Position numbers and translations under genes: made by a program
Origin: Sphingomonas sp. LR60
GTDB taxonomy: Bacteria; Pseudomonadota; Alphaproteobacteria; Sphingomonadales; Sphingomonadaceae
Assembly (NCBI RefSeq): GCF_036855935.1
Contig: NZ_JASPFK010000001.1
Location: 717,501 to 781,500 of the forward strand
Direction: 5' to 3'
Length of the DNA stretch: 64,000 bases
In this document: piece by piece, positions 51,594-61,771 of the stretch
Numbering within the stretch: the first letter of the stretch is position 1
Layout of the letters: every line of letters begins with the position of its first letter
Notes under the pieces: generated by a model
Seen by the model: only the letters and a program-made list of their open reading frames with translations
Told to the model about the DNA's origin: nothing
Database searches by the model: none

Positions 51594-52211
51594 TCAGGCG
51601 GTGAACGCCGCCTGCACCGTCAGCTTGACGTTGTCGGACACCACCGGCGCGGCATAGCCGAGCCCGAAGTCGCTGCGCTTGATCGTGCCGGTGCCGGTGA
51701 AGCCGAAGTTGACCTTCTTGCTCATCGGGTTGGAGCCCGCACCGACGAAGGAGACATCAAGCGCGACCGGCTTGGTGACGCCCTTGATCGTCAGATTGCC
51801 CTTCAGCGTCGCGCGGTTTGGCCCACGCGCCGTCACCGAGGTCGAGACGAAGCGCGCTGTCGGGTTGGCCGCAGCGTCGAAGAAATCCCCCGACTTGAGG
51901 TGCTTGGCAAACTGCGCCGAGGTCGTCGACAGTTCGTCGATCGCGAAGGTCACGTCGACCTTGGTCGCGGCCGGCTTTTTCGGGTCGATCGTGATCGAGC
52001 CGCCCTGCGCGCCGAACTGGCCCTGCAGCATCGAGAAGCCCATGTGGTTGACCTCCCACGTCACCTGCGTGTGCGCGGGGTCGACCTGATAAGTGCCGGC
52101 GGCGACGCGCGCCGCCTGCGGCTGGCCGGGCTGCTGCTGGGTGGTCGCGAGCTGTGCGACGGCGGGAACCGCGAGCGTCGTGGCGAGAACGGCGGCGATG
52201 ATCGGACGCAT
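51594..52211 (-). CDS. YceI family periplasmic protein
   Basis: Exported lipocalin-like protein that binds long isoprenoid or similar lipids, 205 aa. A signal peptide (MRPIIAAVLATTLAVPAVAQ) and a Gln-rich linker come first. The YceI domain shows TYQVDPAHTQVTWEVNHMGF, GSITIDPKKPAATKVDVTF, GDFFDAAANPTARFVSTSV and NLTIKGVTKPVALDVSF. All the family blocks are present. It is alone on its strand here; stress or acid induction is known for E. coli members, not shown here. Confidence 0.95.
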   Translation of the reverse strand: MRPIIAAVLATTLAVPAVAQLATTQQQPGQPQAARVAAGTYQVDPAHTQVTWEVNHMGFSMLQGQFGAQGGSITIDPKKPAATKVDVTFAIDELSTTSAQFAKHLKSGDFFDAAANPTARFVSTSVTARGPNRATLKGNLTIKGVTKPVALDVSFVGAGSNPMSKKVNFGFTGTGTIKRSDFGLGYAAPVVSDNVKLTVQAAFTA

Positions 52212-52305
52212 GTTATTGATCCTCCTGTTGTACTTGTCGTTGCACCACAGTTTCGCGTCGTTGCGAAGACGCTGCGCGCGAAACGGATCATTTCGCGGCC
52301 GGTCG

Positions 52306-53094
52306 CTATTGGCCTTCCGGTTCCGGTCCGTCCTCCGGACCGCCGGTCGGCACGATGTCGAAGCGGATCCGCACCCACGCGCCGATCAACTCGGTCCCGC
52401 CCTTGCGCGGCGGCCGCACGAGGAACTGCCACGCCGCCTGCCGCAGCGCGCGCCCGATCCCGGAACCCGGCGACTCGCCCAGTTCGCGGCAATCCTCGAC
52501 ATGGAAGCGCGGCGCGGTCCGGCACGCCACCATGCCCCAGCCGGTCTTGCCGCGGGGCATGTACGGCTGGGTCTCGGCGGGGCGCGGGCGGCGATACCAT
52601 TCGGCGGCGTAGAGCGGCTCGCCGCCCGGCCCCAGGCCGACCGTCTGCGTGTCGTCGCCGCGCCCGCTGTCACCACGCCCGCTCGCGGACGGACCGGCGG
52701 TGCCCTTGATCGTCCCGATGTCCGAGGCGGCGAAGTCGACGTGGTTGAGGATCATCACGCCGGGCAGGTGCAGCGGCTGTTCGGGAAGTGGTGGCGCCGG
52801 CACCGGGCGCGGCGTGACGACGCGCGGCGGGGTGATTTCGCTGCGGGTCGGCGCCGCCTGCTGGCGCTGCGCCTTCTGCGTCTCGGATTTCTGTTGCTTG
52901 GCGCCCTCGTTGCGCACGTCGAAGCTGACCAGCCGCCGCCCGTCGCCGAAGTCGCCGTGCACGACCCCGCCCATGGTCAGCAACGCGAGGATGATCGCGA
53001 TCGCGATGCCGATCGCCAGCAGCACCGACACGACGCGGCTGCCCGTGTCTTGACGGGTCCGGTACGACGAAGCTCGGTACGTCGCCGTCCGCAT
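52306..53094 (-). CDS. Membrane-anchored protein with TonB-like layout
   Basis: Likely inner-membrane protein of 262 aa. An arginine-rich N-terminus precedes one membrane segment ([19 protein letters not shown], about 21-40). A charged/proline-rich periplasmic stretch follows ([20 protein letters not shown]). The C-terminal domain (about 165-255) with [20 protein letters not shown] and WVRIRFDIV has the pattern of a TonB C-terminus. ExbB/ExbD are not adjacent, and the TonB YP motif is not seen, so this is an unproven resemblance. The start at 53094 has no clear ribosome site; a TTG at 53130 is possible. Confidence 0.7.
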   Translation of the reverse strand: MRTATYRASSYRTRQDTGSRVVSVLLAIGIAIAIILALLTMGGVVHGDFGDGRRLVSFDVRNEGAKQQKSETQKAQRQQAAPTRSEITPPRVVTPRPVPAPPLPEQPLHLPGVMILNHVDFAASDIGTIKGTAGPSASGRGDSGRGDDTQTVGLGPGGEPLYAAEWYRRPRPAETQPYMPRGKTGWGMVACRTAPRFHVEDCRELGESPGSGIGRALRQAAWQFLVRPPRKGGTELIGAWVRIRFDIVPTGGPEDGPEPEGQ

Positions 53095-53183
53095 GAGCGC
53101 GCGAGTACAGGAGCCGGCCGCAGGCGGCAATCGGGTTCCGGGTTACAAAGCGGTTAGGTGGGGCAGGGGGCTGACGCGGAGAT

Positions 53184-53398
53184 CGTCATTCCCGCGGAGG
53201 GCGGAGATCAAGACTTAGGTGGCGGGATGAGCCCATGCCGAAATCGTCATCCCCGCGGAGGGCGGGGATCCAGACTTAGGTCGGGGGTGAGCCAACGCCG
53301 AAATCGTCATCCCCGCGGAGGCGGAGATCCAGACGCGCGGGTTCTCGTAAAGGCCGCTACGTCAAAGGTTCTGGATTCCCGCCTGCGCGGGAATGACG
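53184..53398. repeat. Family 1 repeat with a three-fold tandem left arm
   Basis: The left arm (ATCGTCATTCCCGCGGAGG and variants) starts at 53184, 53245 and 53305, units of about 60-61 bp each, and only the last is followed by a complete core and right arm (CGCGGGAATGACG ending 53398). The noncoding gap 53095-53545 holds little else. It shows local duplication of one arm, which is unusual for this family here. Confidence 0.85.
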
Positions 53399-53545
53399 AA
53401 GGGACTAGGGGAAGGGCGGGGGCATCGCGTCCCACCCGCCGGCCCGTCGGACCCGGCAAAGCCGGGCCCTATGGGCCGGCTCTGCCGTGCCGGCCGAGCT
53501 TGGGCGAGCGAGGACGCAGCCTTGCTGCGACTTGCCGCCCTTCGC

Positions 53546-54571
<1,026 letters not shown>

Positions 54572-54584
54572 CTACTCCCTTCTT

Positions 54585-54667
54585 CGTCGCCCCGGCCTTG
54601 CTCCGGGGTCCCGCTTTTCGCCAGCGTGGCAGAAGAAGCGGGACCCCGGATCAAGTCCGGGGTGACG
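54585..54667. repeat. Dispersed inverted repeat, family 3, between ilvN and ilvC
   Basis: CGTC-CCCGG arms (CCCCGGCCTTGCTCCGGGGT and ACCCCGGATCAAGTCCGGGG) enclose CCCGCTTTTCGCC ... AGAAGCGGG. A related copy is at 62826. On the minus strand it lies just upstream of the ilvC start. Confidence 0.85.
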
Positions 54668-54691
54668 TGGTGTTGATGAAAAAACGAAAAC

Positions 54692-55207
54692 TCAGGCCGC
54701 GTCCTTGCCGCGGGCGATCGCGACCACGCCGGTGCGCGCGACCTCGATCAGGCCGACCTCTCCCATCAGCTCGACGAACTTGTCGATTTTCTCGATCCCG
54801 CCCGTCACTTCGAACACGAAGCTGCTGGTCGTCGCATCGACCACGCGCGCGCGATAGACCTCGGCGAGCCGCAGCGCCTCGATCCGGTGGTCGCCGGTGC
54901 CGCGCACCTTGACCAGCGCCAGCTCGCGCTCGACGTGATCGCCCTCGGCGGTCAGGTCGTGCACGCGGTGGACGGGCACCAGCCGGTCGAGCTGCGCGAC
55001 GATCTGCTCCAGCGTCGCCGGGCTGGCGCTGGTAACGATCGTGATGCGGCTGACCGCCTTGTCGGCGGTGATCTCGCTGACCGTCAGGCTCTCGATATTA
55101 TAGCCGCGCGCGGTGAACAGCCCGGCGATCCGCGCCAGGATGCCCGGCTCGTTGTCGACGATCACCGCCAGCGTGTGGCGTTCGGCTTTCTCTTCACGGA
55201 TATGCAT
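54692..55207 (-). CDS. ilvN: Acetolactate synthase small (regulatory) subunit
   Basis: Regulatory subunit of acetolactate synthase, 171 aa. The start at 55207 (MHIREEKAERHTLAVIVDNE) is chosen because AAGGA lies 8 nt ahead. The ACT domain GILARIAGLFTARGYNIESL is at the N-terminus and binds valine; a second domain follows to the end. The ribosome site is next to the inner end of the repeat at 55219, which separates it from ilvB. Confidence 0.96.
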   Translation of the reverse strand: MHIREEKAERHTLAVIVDNEPGILARIAGLFTARGYNIESLTVSEITADKAVSRITIVTSASPATLEQIVAQLDRLVPVHRVHDLTAEGDHVERELALVKVRGTGDHRIEALRLAEVYRARVVDATTSSFVFEVTGGIEKIDKFVELMGEVGLIEVARTGVVAIARGKDAA

Positions 55208-55218
55208 TCGTCGTCCTT

Positions 55219-55347
55219 CTCCCCTCCCTTTCAAGGGAGGGGGCGGGGTGGGTGGCGTCCTGGGGATGTACGGAGGGCGAGGCGCACCAGGCGCCGTATC
55301 GCGAGCACTCCACCCACCCCCAGCCCCTCCCTTGAAAGGGAGGGGAG
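55219..55347. repeat. Long inverted repeat between ilvB and ilvN (129 bp)
   Basis: The first 24 bases and the last 24 are perfect inverted complements (CTCCCCTCCCTTTCAAGGG ...), each arm itself nearly palindromic, and the inner GGGGTGGGTGG pairs with CCACCCACCCC. RNA from it would form a long stem directly before the ilvN ribosome site. It is a different family from the others in this window. Confidence 0.9.
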
Positions 55348-55355
55348 TGGAAGGA

Positions 55356-57116
55356 TCAAACCAGCGCCTTGGCCTCGTCGTCCATCGTCCCGCTGACCTC
55401 GTTGGCCTGCAGGATCATGTCGGTATGCGCCGCGCCGCTCGGGATCATCGGGAAGCAATTGGCGAGCTTGGCCACCATGCAATCCACCATCACCGGTCCA
55501 TCATGCGCGAGCATGTCCGCGATCCCGGCCTCCAGTTGGTCGGACCGCTCGATGCGGATGCCCTTCCAGCTATAGGCCTCGGCCAGCTTCACGAAATCGG
55601 GCAGCGAGTCCGAATAGCTCTCGGCATAGCGGCTCTCATAGGTCAGCTCCTGCCACTGGCGGACCATCCCCATATATTCGTTGTTGAGGATGAACACCTT
55701 GACCGGCAGGCGATATTGCGTCGCCGTCGCCAGCTCCTGGATGTTCATCTGGATCGAGGCTTCGCCCGCGATATCGATGACCAGGGCATTCGGGTTGCCG
55801 AGCTGCGCACCGATCGCGGCGGGCAGGCCGTAGCCCATCGTGCCGAGCCCACCGCTCGTCAGCCACTTGTTCGGCAGATCGAAGCCGAAATGCTGCGCGG
55901 CCCACATCTGGTGCTGGCCGACCTCGGTGGTGATGATCGGCTGGCGACGATGCGTGGCGTCGTACAGCGCACGGACGGCGCGCTGCGGCATGATCTCCCC
56001 GTTCATTGAATTGGGCCCGTTCTCGGGGAATTCGAGACACTTGACCGCACGCCAGCCCTCGATGCGGCGCTGCCATTCGGTCGTGTCGGGCTTGGGATGC
56101 TGGCGCGCCTTCCAGACGTGGATCATGTCCTGCATCGCATGGCCGGCATCGGCGACGATCGCGAGGTCGATCCGCACCGTCTTGTTGATGCTCGACCGGT
56201 CGATGTCGATATGCACCTTGCGGCTGTTCGGGGAGAAGGCGTCGAGCCGCCCCGTCACGCGATCGTCGAAGCGCGAGCCGATCGCGACGACCAGGTCCGC
56301 CTGGTTCATCGCCATGTTCGCTTCATAGGTGCCGTGCATCCCCAGCATCCCGAGCCATTGCGGCCCGGTGGCGGGATAGGCACCCAGACCCATCAACGTC
56401 GAGGTGACCGGCGCGCCGGTGATCTTCGCCAGTTCCTGCAACAGCTGCGCCGCTGCCGGGCCCGAATTGATGACCCCGCCACCGGTGTAGAGCACCGGGC
56501 GTTCGGCGGCCGCGAGCATGTCGACGACCTGCTCGATCGCGGCGCGATCGGCCTTGATCTGCGGACGATAGGTCTTGTGCTGGATCGGGCCGGGCTTGGC
56601 ATAGCTGGCGGTCGCGACCTGCACGTCCTTGGGGATGTCGACCACCACCGGGCCGGGGCGTCCCGAGGTGGCGATATGGAACGCCTCGTGGATGACCGGG
56701 CCGAGCCGCGCCGGATCCTTCACGAGATAATTGTGCTTCGAGCAGTGACGCGTGATGCCGACGGTGTCGGCCTCCTGGAACGCGTCCGATCCGATCAACG
56801 CGGTCGGCACCTGCCCGGTGATGACCACCATCGGAATCGAATCGAGCAGCGCGTCGGTGATCCCGGTGACCGCATTGGTCGCACCCGGACCGGACGTGAC
56901 CAGTACCACGCCGGGCCTGCCCGTCGAACGCGCATAGCCTTCCGCGGCATGGGTGGCGGCCTGTTCGTGACGCACGAGGATGTGCCGAATCCGCTTAGAC
57001 CGGAACAAGGCGTCGTAGATCGGCAGGACGGCACCGCCCGGATAGCCGAACACGACCTCCACGCCGAGATCGCACAGCGCCTCGACCAGGATGTCTGCTC
57101 CGCTCTTCTCGGTCAC
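55356..57116 (-). CDS. ilvB: Acetolactate synthase large (catalytic) subunit
   Basis: ThDP-dependent enzyme making acetolactate and acetohydroxybutyrate, 586 aa. The start is taken as GTG 57116 because GAGGAG lies 7 nt ahead; the ATG at 57131 has no ribosome site. Motifs: VVFGYPGGAVLPIYDALF, HEQAATHAAEGYARSTG with the catalytic Glu, and the ThDP-binding stretch IDIAGEASIQMNIQELATA. In the last, the usual GDGSF is IAGEAS, so one metal-binding residue pattern differs (D-G becomes A-G). Cluster order ilvB-ilvN-ilvC. Confidence 0.95.
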   Translation of the reverse strand: MTEKSGADILVEALCDLGVEVVFGYPGGAVLPIYDALFRSKRIRHILVRHEQAATHAAEGYARSTGRPGVVLVTSGPGATNAVTGITDALLDSIPMVVITGQVPTALIGSDAFQEADTVGITRHCSKHNYLVKDPARLGPVIHEAFHIATSGRPGPVVVDIPKDVQVATASYAKPGPIQHKTYRPQIKADRAAIEQVVDMLAAAERPVLYTGGGVINSGPAAAQLLQELAKITGAPVTSTLMGLGAYPATGPQWLGMLGMHGTYEANMAMNQADLVVAIGSRFDDRVTGRLDAFSPNSRKVHIDIDRSSINKTVRIDLAIVADAGHAMQDMIHVWKARQHPKPDTTEWQRRIEGWRAVKCLEFPENGPNSMNGEIMPQRAVRALYDATHRRQPIITTEVGQHQMWAAQHFGFDLPNKWLTSGGLGTMGYGLPAAIGAQLGNPNALVIDIAGEASIQMNIQELATATQYRLPVKVFILNNEYMGMVRQWQELTYESRYAESYSDSLPDFVKLAEAYSWKGIRIERSDQLEAGIADMLAHDGPVMVDCMVAKLANCFPMIPSGAAHTDMILQANEVSGTMDDEAKALV

Positions 57117-57195
57117 GTCACGTCTCCTCATTGGGGAAGGGGCAAGCGTCTTAGCCCGCCGGGTCCGGGCGCGCTACGGCATAGAAAGTTACGCG

Positions 57196-58109
57196 TCAAC
57201 CGCTTTGTGCGAAATAAAATTGCGAATTTGGCGCGGTGCAGCATTGCCATTCGCGAGGTAACTGATTGCGAAACCATGTGTATTGCCGCTTGGCATAACG
57301 ACGGGTGGCAAGCTGCGCCGCCGCCAGCGCGTCCTCCCGCGACAGCGTGCCGGAAAGCAATGCGGCGATTTCCGGCACCCCGATCGCGCGCCGCACCGGC
57401 GCATCGCCGGGCACGTCGGTGCGGGCCAGCAGCACCGCGACCTCGTCGATCCCACCTTCGTCGAACATCTGGATCAGCCGCGCATCGCAGCGCGCCATCA
57501 ACGTCTCGCGATCGGGCAGCAGCACCAGCCCGCGCACGTCGATCGTCTCGCCGATCCCGCCACTCCGTTCCGCCTGCCACGCGGCCAGCGTTCGCCCGGT
57601 CGACCGCACGACCTCCAGGGCGCGCGCGACGCGCGTCGTATCGCGCGCGTTGAGCCGCGCGGCCGCCTCCGGGTCCTCCAGCGACAGCGCCGCATGTGCC
57701 TGGGCAACCGGCATCGCACGCACCGCCGCGCGGACGTCGGCATCGATCTCCGGCACCGGCGCGATCCCGTCGAGCAGGGTGCGCAGGTACAATCCGGTCC
57801 CGCCGACCAGCACCGGCACGCCACCCGCCGCGTGGACGCGCCGCACCTCCTCCGCTGCGTCCGCCGCCCAGCGCGCCGCCGAACACGCTTCCGCGCCATC
57901 GACATAACCGAACAGCCGATGCGGCACCCGCGCCTCGTCGGCGGGGAGGGGCGCGCCGACAAGATGCGCAGGTCGCGGTACACCTGGCTGGCGTCGGCGT
58001 TGATGACCGTTCCGCCGACCCGTTCCGCCAGCTCGATCGCCAGCGCGCTCTTGCCGCTGGCGGTCGGCCCTGCGATGAGCGCCAGCCTTGGCTTTGCGGG
58101 GTTAGGCAT
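57196..58109 (-). pseudogene. miaA: tRNA dimethylallyltransferase, one-base frameshift
   Basis: Adds the isopentenyl group to A37 of tRNAs that read UNN codons. The N-terminal part has the P-loop [20 protein letters not shown] and [18 protein letters not shown]. The rest ([20 protein letters not shown] ... [16 protein letters not shown] ... [14 protein letters not shown]) lies in another frame. One base added at the C/G run near 57943-57946 rejoins them ([15 protein letters not shown]). The gene is highly conserved, so a sequencing error is far more likely than loss. Its start shares the CATG at 58107-58110 with the serB start on the other strand. Confidence 0.85.
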
Positions 58110-58989
58110 GTTCACGGCGACGCTGATAGCAGCAGGGCGGCTGACGCCCAACATCATGGCCGAGGCGCACGACCGGCTGGCGGCGGCGGGCTGCGCGCCG
58201 ACGACGATGGCGTGGATCGACGAGGGCGATGCGGCCGACTGGCAGTTCGAACTGGCGCCGGCCGATGCGCGCGCCGCATTGGAGGGCACGTTCGATCGCG
58301 TCGACATCGTCGTGCAGCCGCGCGAGGGCCGGCGCAAGATGCTGCTCGTCGCCGATATGGATTCGACGATGATCACCGTAGAGTGCATCGACGAACTCGC
58401 CGATTATGCCGGGCTGAAGCCGAAGATCGCCGCGATCACCGAGGCGGCGATGCGCGGTGAACTCGATTTCGAGGCTGCGCTAGACGCGCGGGTCGCGTTG
58501 CTCAAGGGGCTCGACGCCGCCGTGGTCGATACCTGCCGTGCCGAGCGCGTGCAGTTGATGCCCGGCGCGCGCGAACTGGTCCGCACGATGCGCGGCTGGG
58601 GGGCGAGCGCGGTGCTGGTGTCGGGCGGGTTCACGCGCTTTGCCGAGCCGGTCGCGGCCGAGATCGGGTTCGATCGCGCGATCGCCAACGTGCTGGAGAT
58701 CGATGGCGCGATGCTGTCGGGCACCGTCGCGCGCCCGATCGTCGGCGCCGCGACCAAGCGCGAGACGTTGCTGGAGACCCGCGCCACGCTCGGCCTCGCC
58801 GATGCCGCGACGCTGGCGGTCGGCGACGGCGCGAATGACCTGGCGATGATTGAGGTCGCCGGGCTGGGGGTCGCCTATCATGCCAAGCCGATCGTCGCGG
58901 CCGCGGCGGCGGCGCGCATCGAGCACGGCGATCTCACCGCATTGCTCTGGGCGCAGGGTGTGCCGCGCGCCGAATGGGTAAGTATCTGA
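58108..58989 (+). CDS. serB: Phosphoserine phosphatase
   Basis: Last step of serine synthesis, 293 aa. The start [17 protein letters not shown] is fixed by TTAGG just upstream and by the N-terminal domain seen in SerB proteins. The HAD domain has [21 protein letters not shown] (nucleophile Asp), [13 protein letters not shown], and [20 protein letters not shown]. All catalytic residues are present. Divergent from miaA with overlapping start codons. Confidence 0.96.
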   Translation: MFTATLIAAGRLTPNIMAEAHDRLAAAGCAPTTMAWIDEGDAADWQFELAPADARAALEGTFDRVDIVVQPREGRRKMLLVADMDSTMITVECIDELADYAGLKPKIAAITEAAMRGELDFEAALDARVALLKGLDAAVVDTCRAERVQLMPGARELVRTMRGWGASAVLVSGGFTRFAEPVAAEIGFDRAIANVLEIDGAMLSGTVARPIVGAATKRETLLETRATLGLADAATLAVGDGANDLAMIEVAGLGVAYHAKPIVAAAAAARIEHGDLTALLWAQGVPRAEWVSI

Positions 58990-59067
58990 TCGAGCGTCTT
59001 TAACGCTTCCTCCACCATCCGCGTGGCAAACAGCCGCACGGATCAACGGGGGACATCGGCAGCCGAC

Positions 59068-59784
59068 ATGCGCGTAATCGCGGTGGCATCGCAGAAGGGC
59101 GGGTCGGGGAAGACGACGCTCGCCGGGCATCTCGCGGTGCAGGCACAGCGAGTCGGCGTCGGGCCGGTCGCTTTGCTCGACCTCGATCCGCAAGGCACGC
59201 TCGCGCCATGGGCCGCGGCACGCACCGACCGCTTTCCCTCGTTCGACATGAGCGGGGTCAACAGGCTCGCAACGGACCTCGACGCCTTGCGCGACAAGGG
59301 TGTCCGGCTGGTCGTGATCGACACGCCGCCCGCGCTGACCGTCGCGATCCAGGCGGCGATCCACCTCGCCGAGCTGATCGTGGTGCCGACGCGCCCCAGC
59401 CCGCACGATCTCCACGCGGTCGGCGGCACCGTTGAGCTATGCGAACGCTCGGGCAAGCCGCTGCTGTTCGTCGTCAACGCCGCGACCGAAAACGCCCCGA
59501 TCACCGCCGACACCACGGTCGCGCTCTCGCAGCACGGCACGGTCGCCGCGGTGACCATCCATCAGCGCACCGAATATGCCGCGTCGATGGCCGACGGGCG
59601 CACCGTCATCGAAACCGATCCCGACGGGCCGGCGGCTGCGGAGATCGCCGCGCTGTGGAGCCATGTCTCCGATCGACTTGAGAAGAACTTCCGCCGCACC
59701 GTCTTCACCACCAGCACCCCCGGCGGCGGCTACGGCGCCGTGCGCGCGACCGCGAACAGCTTCGGGCGGCGGGTGCTGAGCTGA
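59068..59784 (+). CDS. ParA-like ATPase
   Basis: Deviant-Walker P-loop ATPase of the ParA/MinD superfamily, 238 aa. The start MRVIAVASQKGGSGKTTLAG is at 59068; the Walker A is KGGSGKTT, and the switch motifs are ALLDLDPQGTLAPWA and LVVIDTPPALT. No parB is adjacent. It is followed by a TPR lipoprotein gene with a one-base overlap (TGATG). Such solo ParA proteins position cargo such as chemoreceptors, pili or plasmids; the linked TadD-like protein hints at pilus assembly or polar cargo, which is inference. Confidence 0.92.
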   Translation: MRVIAVASQKGGSGKTTLAGHLAVQAQRVGVGPVALLDLDPQGTLAPWAAARTDRFPSFDMSGVNRLATDLDALRDKGVRLVVIDTPPALTVAIQAAIHLAELIVVPTRPSPHDLHAVGGTVELCERSGKPLLFVVNAATENAPITADTTVALSQHGTVAAVTIHQRTEYAASMADGRTVIETDPDGPAAAEIAALWSHVSDRLEKNFRRTVFTTSTPGGGYGAVRATANSFGRRVLS

Positions 59785-60538
59785 TGCGCGCCGTCATTGC
59801 CCGCGCTGGCACCACGCTGCTGCTCGCGCTCGCGCTGTCCGGGTGCAGCGTGTGGCGCTTCGATTTCAGCCGCGCGCCCGCCGCGCGAGCCGACGACGTC
59901 GCGGCAGCCGAGCGTGCGCTCCGCCAACGCCGCTGGCCGGTCGCCGTTTCTCGTGCCGAACAGGCAGTCGCGGCGAACGGCAGCGACGGCGCGCGACGTG
60001 CCTTGCTCGGTACCGCTTACCTGCGCGCCGGCCGGTTCCGCTCGGCGGCGCAGGCGTTCGACGATGCGCTCGCGCTCGACCATGTCGACGGTACGACCGC
60101 GCTCCACCTCATCCTCGCGCAGATCGCCAGCGGGCAGCAGCACGCGGCGCAGGCGAGCCTGTCGCGCCACGCCGCGCTGATCCCCGCCGCCGACCGCGGG
60201 CTCGCGCTGGCGCTCGCCGGCGCGCCGGGGCAGGGCGTCGAGGTGCTGATGGCGGCGATGCGCCTCCCCGGCGCGGATGCGCGCACCCGCCAGAACCTTG
60301 CGCTCGCGCTCGCACTGGCCGGCGAATGGCCCGACGCCTTCTTCCTCGTCGGGCTCGACCTTACGCCAGCACAGGCGCGCCAGCGCATCCTCGAGTGGAT
60401 GCGCTTCGCCCGCCCGCAGGGGGCGGCGGATCAGGTCGCCGCGCTGATGAAGATCACCCCGCGCTCGATCCCGGTCAGCCCGCGGTGCTGGCCCTCCACC
60501 GCGTCGACCCTTCGACCGTCGAGGCCGCAGCACACTGA
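59784..60538 (+). pseudogene. TPR repeat lipoprotein (TadD-like), one-base frameshift near its end
   Basis: Lipoprotein with helical TPR repeats. The signal MRAVIARAGTTLLLALALSGC ends in a lipobox (LSGC). TPR-like units follow (ADDVAAAERALRQRRWPVAV, AYLRAGRFRSAAQAFDDALA, ARTRQNLALALALAGEWPDA). The frame of the start derails after MKITPR; adding one C to the CCCC near 60464 gives ALDPGQPAVLALHRVDPSTV and a stop at 60538. It overlaps the ParA gene by one base and converges on pyrC' with 12 bp between. Repaired length about 250 aa. Confidence 0.7.
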
Positions 60539-60550
60539 CGCTGCGACGCG

Positions 60551-61771
60551 TCACCCTGCGATCGCGCGGCCGCCCTTCCACATCGCGGTGACGCGTCCCT
60601 GCACGGGAAGGCCGTCGAACGGCGTATTGCCCGCCTTGCCCGGCAAGCGATCGGCGTCGATCTGCCACGGCGCGCTCTCGTCGATCAGGATCACGTCGCC
60701 CGGCATCCCCGCCGCCAGCGTCCCCGTCTCCAGCCCCAGCAGCGCCGCCGGCCCGGTCGCCAGCAGCGCGAACAGCCGCGGCAGCGTCACCCGCCCGTCG
60801 CGCGCCAGCCCCAGCGCCAGCGGCAGCAGCGTCGCCGCATCCGCCGCGCCCGCGCTCGCGTCCGCGAACGGCAGGCGCTTCTCCTCCGGCCCGCGCGGAT
60901 CGTGCCCCGAACACAGCAGGTCGATCGTCCCGTCCGCCAGCGCCGCCAGCGCCGCCTTGCGATCGTCCTCGCTCCGCAGCGGCGGCGAGAGATGCGCGAA
61001 GGTGCGGAAATCGCTCATCGCATTGTCGCTGAGCAGCAGATACGCCGGGGTGACCCCGCACGTCACCCGCACCCCGCGCGCCTTCGCCGCCCGTACCAGC
61101 GCGAATCCCGCCGCGGTGGTGACGCAGCGAAGGTGCAGCCGGGCGCCCGTTTCTTCGGCCAGCATCAGGTCGCGCGCGATCGCCAGCGGCTCGGCGAGCG
61201 CCGGCGCGGACGGCAGCCCAAGCCGTGTCGCGGTTTCGCCCTCGGTCGCCACCGCATCCGCCGCCAGCCCGCCGTCCTCGGCATGAGTGACGACCACCAC
61301 GTCCAAATCGCGCGCATACATCAGCACGCGGTGCATCACACCCGAATCGGCGATCCAGCCACGCCCGGTCCCGACCGCGCGCGCCCCCGCCGACAGGCAG
61401 ATCGCCATTTCGGCAAGGTCCTTGCCCTGCAGCCCGCGCGTCGCCGCGGCGATCGGATGGATCCACAGATCGGGCCGCCCGATCAGCGTCAGCCGCTGCA
61501 CCGCACCCGGCTCATCGAGCACCGGCACCTGATCGGGCATCGGCGCCACGCGCACCACGCCACCCGCGCGCGCCGCCGCCCGGTCGATCCGCGCGACGCC
61601 GACGTCGATGATCCCCGGCGCGAGCAACTTGCCGCGACAGTCGAAGCGCTCGGCATGGCCCGGCGCCTCACCCGCGACGATCGTGCCGTCGACGATCAGC
61701 ACGTCGCCGTCGCGCTCGCCGCCTGCGGGGCAGACCAGCCGCGCATTGGTCAGGTGCAGCGCCTGGGTCAT
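60551..61771 (-). CDS. pyrC': Dihydroorotase-like protein without metal ligands (pseudo-DHOase, PyrC')
   Basis: Member of the dihydroorotase family, 406 aa. The start ([12 protein letters not shown]) overlaps the pyrB stop by ATGA. In the usual metal motif (GLIDxHVHxR), both His are replaced: the text is [13 protein letters not shown]. The later motif TDHAPH is CSGHDPRG. Such inactive forms are known partners of aspartate transcarbamoylase (as in Pseudomonas and Aquifex/Thermus types), where they are structural. The adjacent pyrB supports this. A catalytic dihydroorotase must then be encoded elsewhere. Confidence 0.9.
   Translation of the reverse strand: MTQALHLTNARLVCPAGGERDGDVLIVDGTIVAGEAPGHAERFDCRGKLLAPGIIDVGVARIDRAAARAGGVVRVAPMPDQVPVLDEPGAVQRLTLIGRPDLWIHPIAAATRGLQGKDLAEMAICLSAGARAVGTGRGWIADSGVMHRVLMYARDLDVVVVTHAEDGGLAADAVATEGETATRLGLPSAPALAEPLAIARDLMLAEETGARLHLRCVTTAAGFALVRAAKARGVRVTCGVTPAYLLLSDNAMSDFRTFAHLSPPLRSEDDRKAALAALADGTIDLLCSGHDPRGPEEKRLPFADASAGAADAATLLPLALGLARDGRVTLPRLFALLATGPAALLGLETGTLAAGMPGDVILIDESAPWQIDADRLPGKAGNTPFDGLPVQGRVTAMWKGGRAIAG

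Noticed and set aside
59784..61286. 500-residue TPR lipoprotein reading into the dihydroorotase region
   Set aside because: The second half is antisense to pyrC'; a one-base shift near 60464 gives a natural stop at 60538.
60551..61771. Active dihydroorotase (pyrC)
   Set aside because: Metal-binding His residues are absent, so the non-catalytic partner label is used.
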